Assembly (NCBI GenBank): GCA_964467255.1
Contig: CAYXPR010000023.1
Coordinates: forward strand, 1 to 24,579
DNA: 24,579 nucleotides
Reading direction: 5' to 3'
Source: CAYXPR01 sp964467255
Lineage (GTDB): Bacteria > Pseudomonadota > Alphaproteobacteria > Rickettsiales > RGZB01
The first letter of the stretch is position 1. Every line of letters starts with the position of its first letter. Of the stretch, positions 22,202 to 24,579 are shown one piece after another. The translations under genes were made by a program, and so were the position numbers. The notes beneath the pieces were generated by a model, which saw only the letters and a program-made list of their open reading frames with translations, searched no databases and was not told the origin of the DNA.

Positions 22202-22636
22202 ATGCCTGCCGTGCTGGTAATTGTTGCTAGGTTTTACGAAGATATTGCCGATGAACTGGTGAAGGGGGCAGCCCAAGAGCTTGATAAACAAAGAATAAAA
22301 TATGATGTGGTGGCGGTGCCGGGTGCATTTGAGATTCCGGCAGCCATCCGCTTTGCGATCGATTCCGGCAAATATGATGGCTATGTGGCGCTCGGTTGTG
22401 TGATTCGCGGCGAAACCACGCATTACGATTATGTGTGCGGTGAAAGCGCGCGCGGATTAAACCAGTTGGCGCTGGAGCATAAGGCCGCTATCGGCTATGG
22501 TATTTTAACGGTTGAAAACCGGAAGCAAGCACTGGCGCGCGCGCTGGTGAGCAAAGGGAACAAGGGCGCGGCGGCAGTGGAAGCCTGCCTTGCCATGATG
22601 GCACTTAAAAAGCAGTTTAAGGTGAAGAATGACTGA
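22202..22636 (+). CDS. ribH: 6,7-dimethyl-8-ribityllumazine synthase
   Basis: 144 residues; condenses 5-amino-6-ribitylaminouracil with dihydroxybutanone phosphate, giving the substrate of RibE. Motifs: VARFYEDI near the N-terminus (aromatic contact with the pyrimidine), VPGAFEIP (39-46), and GCVIRGETTHYDYVC with the catalytic His74. KGNKGAAAVEACLAM is the C-terminal helix region. Length is slightly short compared with E. coli but usual for alphaproteobacteria. A weak GGGAAA lies before the ATG. It is separated from ribE-ribB by an oppositely oriented gene, so it must have its own promoter. Its end overlaps nusB by 8 nt. Confidence 0.95.
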   Translation: MPAVLVIVARFYEDIADELVKGAAQELDKQRIKYDVVAVPGAFEIPAAIRFAIDSGKYDGYVALGCVIRGETTHYDYVCGESARGLNQLALEHKAAIGYGILTVENRKQALARALVSKGNKGAAAVEACLAMMALKKQFKVKND

Positions 22637-23150
22637 AAAAACCAAAGCAAAAGCGAAATCAAAAAAACATTTTCCGGCGGAAAAACGTGCGAGCCGCTTA
22701 ATGGCGGTGCAGGCGCTCTATGTGCGTGAAGTAACCGATGGGACGCTCGCGGAAAGTTTGGCTTCTGACCCCGATGCGCTGATTGAACATGTGATTGAGA
22801 TTTTTGAAGAGTCCGAACATGAGGGTCGCCCCACGCTCGCGACCATCAACAAAGGTTTTGTGCTGGAACTTATTGATGGCGTGATGGAGCACAGGGCAGA
22901 ACTGGATGCGATGATTACCGCGCATCTCAATAAAAGCTGGACACTGGAGCGAATTTCCAGCCTGCTTGCAGCGCTGCTGCGCACCGCGATTTATGAAATG
23001 ATGGAAAAGCCGAATATCACCGCCCGCACCATCATCAATGAATATGTGGATATGGCGAACGCTTTCTTCGAGAAAAAGGAAGTGGGGTTTGTGAACGGCA
23101 TTTTAGATGCGATTGCACATAAGCTACGTCCGGCGGAATTCAAAAAATAA
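22629..23150 (+). CDS. nusB: Transcription antitermination factor NusB
   Basis: 173 residues. All-helical RNA-binding factor that acts with NusE (S10) in rRNA antitermination. KRASRLMAVQALYVREVT (19-36) is the conserved first helix, and the C-terminal WTLERISSLLAALLRTAIYEM, TARTIINEYVDMANAF and GFVNGILDAIA segments are typical. A Lys-rich N-terminal extension (about 2-18) precedes the domain. The ATG at 22629 overlaps the last codons of ribH by 8 nt, the usual ribH-nusB coupling. The 40-residue insertion of Asp/Glu-rich sequence after the first helix is seen in other alphaproteobacterial NusB proteins. Confidence 0.95.
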   Translation: MTEKTKAKAKSKKHFPAEKRASRLMAVQALYVREVTDGTLAESLASDPDALIEHVIEIFEESEHEGRPTLATINKGFVLELIDGVMEHRAELDAMITAHLNKSWTLERISSLLAALLRTAIYEMMEKPNITARTIINEYVDMANAFFEKKEVGFVNGILDAIAHKLRPAEFKK

Positions 23151-23180
23151 TTTCTCTCCTCGTTTAAAGGGAGTCATCTC

Positions 23181-24185
23181 TTGAAGGAATTTGAGCTGAT
23201 TGCGCGTCACTTTGCGCCGCTGGCGAAAGCGGCATCGGGTGCGCTTGGGCTGAAGGACGATGCCGCGCTTCTTTCCTGCCGCGCGGGGCACGAGCTGGTG
23301 GTGACCAAAGATGCCATTGTGGAAGGCATTCATTTTCCGGTGACCAAAGGCGGCGCCGCCCGCGCCAGCGTTACCCCTGCACAAATTGCTCGCAAACTGG
23401 TGCGCACAAATCTTTCTGATATGGCGGCGATGGGTGCTGAGCCCAAATATTATCTGATTGCCGCGTTTCTAAATCCGTCGGTGAATGATGTATGGATGAA
23501 AGATTTTTCTGCGGGCCTTGCGGCGGACCAGAAAGAATTTGGCATTACTCTTATCGGCGGCGATACCGTGAAGCATTCGGGCGATATTGCATTTTCCTTA
23601 ACGCTGCTGGGCGAAATAAAAAAAGGCAAAAGCCTAAAACGCAAAGGTGCAAAGGCGGGTGATGTGGTGTTTGTATCCGGCACGGTGGGGGATGGTGCAC
23701 TGGGCCTTGAGGTGATGAACGGAAAATTAAAAGGCCTTTCGGTAAGATCCGCAGAATTTCTTTTGAAGCGGTACCATATTCCGAACCCGCGCGTGGCGCT
23801 TGGGCGCGCACTGGCACAGAGCGGCGCGGTGACAGCGGCTATGGATATATCTGACGGGCTACTGGCTGACATGGGGCATATCTGCGCCGCATCGGGGGTT
23901 GGTGCGGTGCTGTACCAATCCGAAATTCCACTTTCAGCGGCGGCGAAAGAGGCATTTAAAATGAACTCTGCACAGTGGGAGCAGGTGTGCACCGGCGGTG
24001 ATGACTATGAATTGCTTTTCACGGCACCGCGTCGCGCGCAGCAAAAAATAGAAGCACTTGCCCGCACGGCGGGGGTTAAAATCACCGCTATTGGTGAAGT
24101 AAAAAAGGGTAAGCCGGAGGTAAGGTTATTAGACGCCACTGGGCAAGAGATGGTCTTTTCCCGCGCGGGATACCGCCACTTTTAA
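23181..24185 (+). CDS. thiL: Thiamine-monophosphate kinase
   Basis: 334 residues; phosphorylates thiamine monophosphate to the diphosphate, the cofactor of the PdhA/PdhB E1 encoded in this window. It starts at a TTG (23181) with AAAGGGAG about 8 nt upstream and no in-frame ATG in the 30-nt gap after nusB. PurM-like fold signatures: GLKDDAALL near the N-terminus, TKDAIVEGIHF, RTNLSDMAAMGAEP, LIGGDTVKHSG, and SGTVGDGALGLEV; the C-terminal domain has AMDISDGLLADMGHIC and CTGGDDYELLFT. It is the last gene of the rib-nusB-thiL group. No TPP riboswitch is seen upstream. Confidence 0.95.
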   Translation: MKEFELIARHFAPLAKAASGALGLKDDAALLSCRAGHELVVTKDAIVEGIHFPVTKGGAARASVTPAQIARKLVRTNLSDMAAMGAEPKYYLIAAFLNPSVNDVWMKDFSAGLAADQKEFGITLIGGDTVKHSGDIAFSLTLLGEIKKGKSLKRKGAKAGDVVFVSGTVGDGALGLEVMNGKLKGLSVRSAEFLLKRYHIPNPRVALGRALAQSGAVTAAMDISDGLLADMGHICAASGVGAVLYQSEIPLSAAAKEAFKMNSAQWEQVCTGGDDYELLFTAPRRAQQKIEALARTAGVKITAIGEVKKGKPEVRLLDATGQEMVFSRAGYRHF

Positions 24186-24282
24186 GCTTTTGAAATAATT
24201 GAATTTATTAGTTTTTCTACGCCATGCGTAGGGCGGTCAATACAATTTTATCTAAATCCAACATTCCTTAATATTCTCTTAA

Positions 24283-24311
24283 TACTTTTCTGGTAGCCTT
24301 TATGCTATAAT
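24283..24311 (+). promoter_or_regulatory. Extended -10 promoter of the right-edge lipoprotein gene
   Basis: TGC-TATAAT (24303-24311) is a perfect -10 with an extended TGn element; the -35 region 17 nt upstream (TACTTT, 24283-24288) is weak, as allowed for extended promoters. Expected start near 24318, about 20 nt before the ATG. The rest of 24186-24337 is AT-rich with nothing else recognised. Confidence 0.55.
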
Positions 24312-24337
24312 TAAGTAGTTGGAGAAAAAGGATTTAT

Positions 24338-24579
24338 ATGCGCTGTCGCTCCCGATTTACAGGGCTTTTGGGTGTGGTGCTGCTGGGTGTGATGCTTACG
24401 GCATGCACGGAGCGCGGTACTTTTGGTAGCGCACTTGAGCCCCGGCCGCTCTTTATGCGTGGCATCCCCTCAGGCGATGATGCGTATAGCCAAGGCTGGC
24501 GTGATGCCTGCCAAACGTTTGTGGGGATTGTGGGCTCAGGCATGCTGCGTAACCAGCCTTTTGCTTACGACCCTGAACG
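24338..24579 (+). CDS. Lipoprotein, partial at right edge
   Basis: The frame is open from an ATG at 24338 to the right edge (80 codons visible). AAAGGA stands 5 nt upstream. The N-terminus is a lipoprotein signal: MRCRSRF, a hydrophobic stretch, then LTAC with the lipidated Cys at 23. The mature part is hydrophilic with PRPLFMRGIPSGDDAYSQGW, RDACQTF and GIVGSGMLRN. A second Cys lies in RDACQ. No family is recognised from the visible part. It has its own promoter candidate and does not belong to the thiL operon. Confidence 0.75.
   Translation, partial: MRCRSRFTGLLGVVLLGVMLTACTERGTFGSALEPRPLFMRGIPSGDDAYSQGWRDACQTFVGIVGSGMLRNQPFAYDPE

Noticed and set aside
23151..23180. TPP riboswitch before thiL
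   Set aside because: Only 30 nt separate nusB and thiL; the space holds just a ribosome-binding site.

Overview
The window reads as a chromosomal segment of a Gram-negative alphaproteobacterium with moderate G+C. Evidence: LPS-type glycosyltransferases, a phosphatidylserine/phosphatidylethanolamine pair (psd-pssA), a four-gene pyruvate dehydrogenase locus with lipA, the typical ribE-ribB-ribH-nusB-thiL order, an ABHD10-type hydrolase and many secreted proteins with signal peptides. A deep-branching group such as the Micavibrio/Rickettsiales relatives is possible, but the lineage cannot be fixed from this sequence alone. No tRNA, rRNA, insertion sequence, phage gene or CRISPR array was seen.

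Layout. (1) 1-391, minus: 5' part of a secreted cysteine-containing protein with an NNSSG pentapeptide repeat, cut by the left edge. 392-753 has no gene but holds a 12-bp inverted repeat around a 74-nt spacer. (2) 754-3726: ABHD10-like hydrolase (minus), then a GT4 and a GT9 glycosyltransferase. (3) 3713-6392: thrS and infC from a strong promoter; infC begins at an AUU codon and ends in a strong bidirectional terminator. (4) 6412-8716, minus: a prepilin-like protein, pssA and psd. (5) 8838-17479: pdhA, pdhB, pdhC, lpd and lipA, interleaved with seven small uncharacterised genes, six of which encode exported products. (6) 17476-18810: an EI24/CysZ-like membrane protein (minus) and an unknown protein with a Gly-rich tail. 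(7) 18884-24185: riboflavin cluster with nusB and thiL, interrupted by a 500-residue unknown gene on the opposite strand. (8) 24338 to the right edge: a lipoprotein, cut.

How they work together. PdhA/PdhB (E1), PdhC (E2) and Lpd (E3) form the pyruvate dehydrogenase complex, and LipA makes the lipoyl cofactor E2 needs. Psd and PssA make phosphatidylethanolamine. RibE, RibB and RibH make riboflavin. The RibB protein carries a degenerate GTP cyclohydrolase II half without its zinc cysteines (RibBX type), so ribA and ribD must lie elsewhere.

Most novel signal. Three small exported proteins next to lpd and lipA each carry two copies of a CX3C-X(9-11)-CX3C or near-identical module, and the protein at the left edge carries a looser copy (X14). 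Two further exported proteins between pdhA and pdhB are tandem paralogues sharing DLLFD and an exact CX21C spacing. A lipoprotein lies between pdhB and pdhC. This is a coherent, apparently undescribed set of envelope proteins embedded in a central-metabolism operon.
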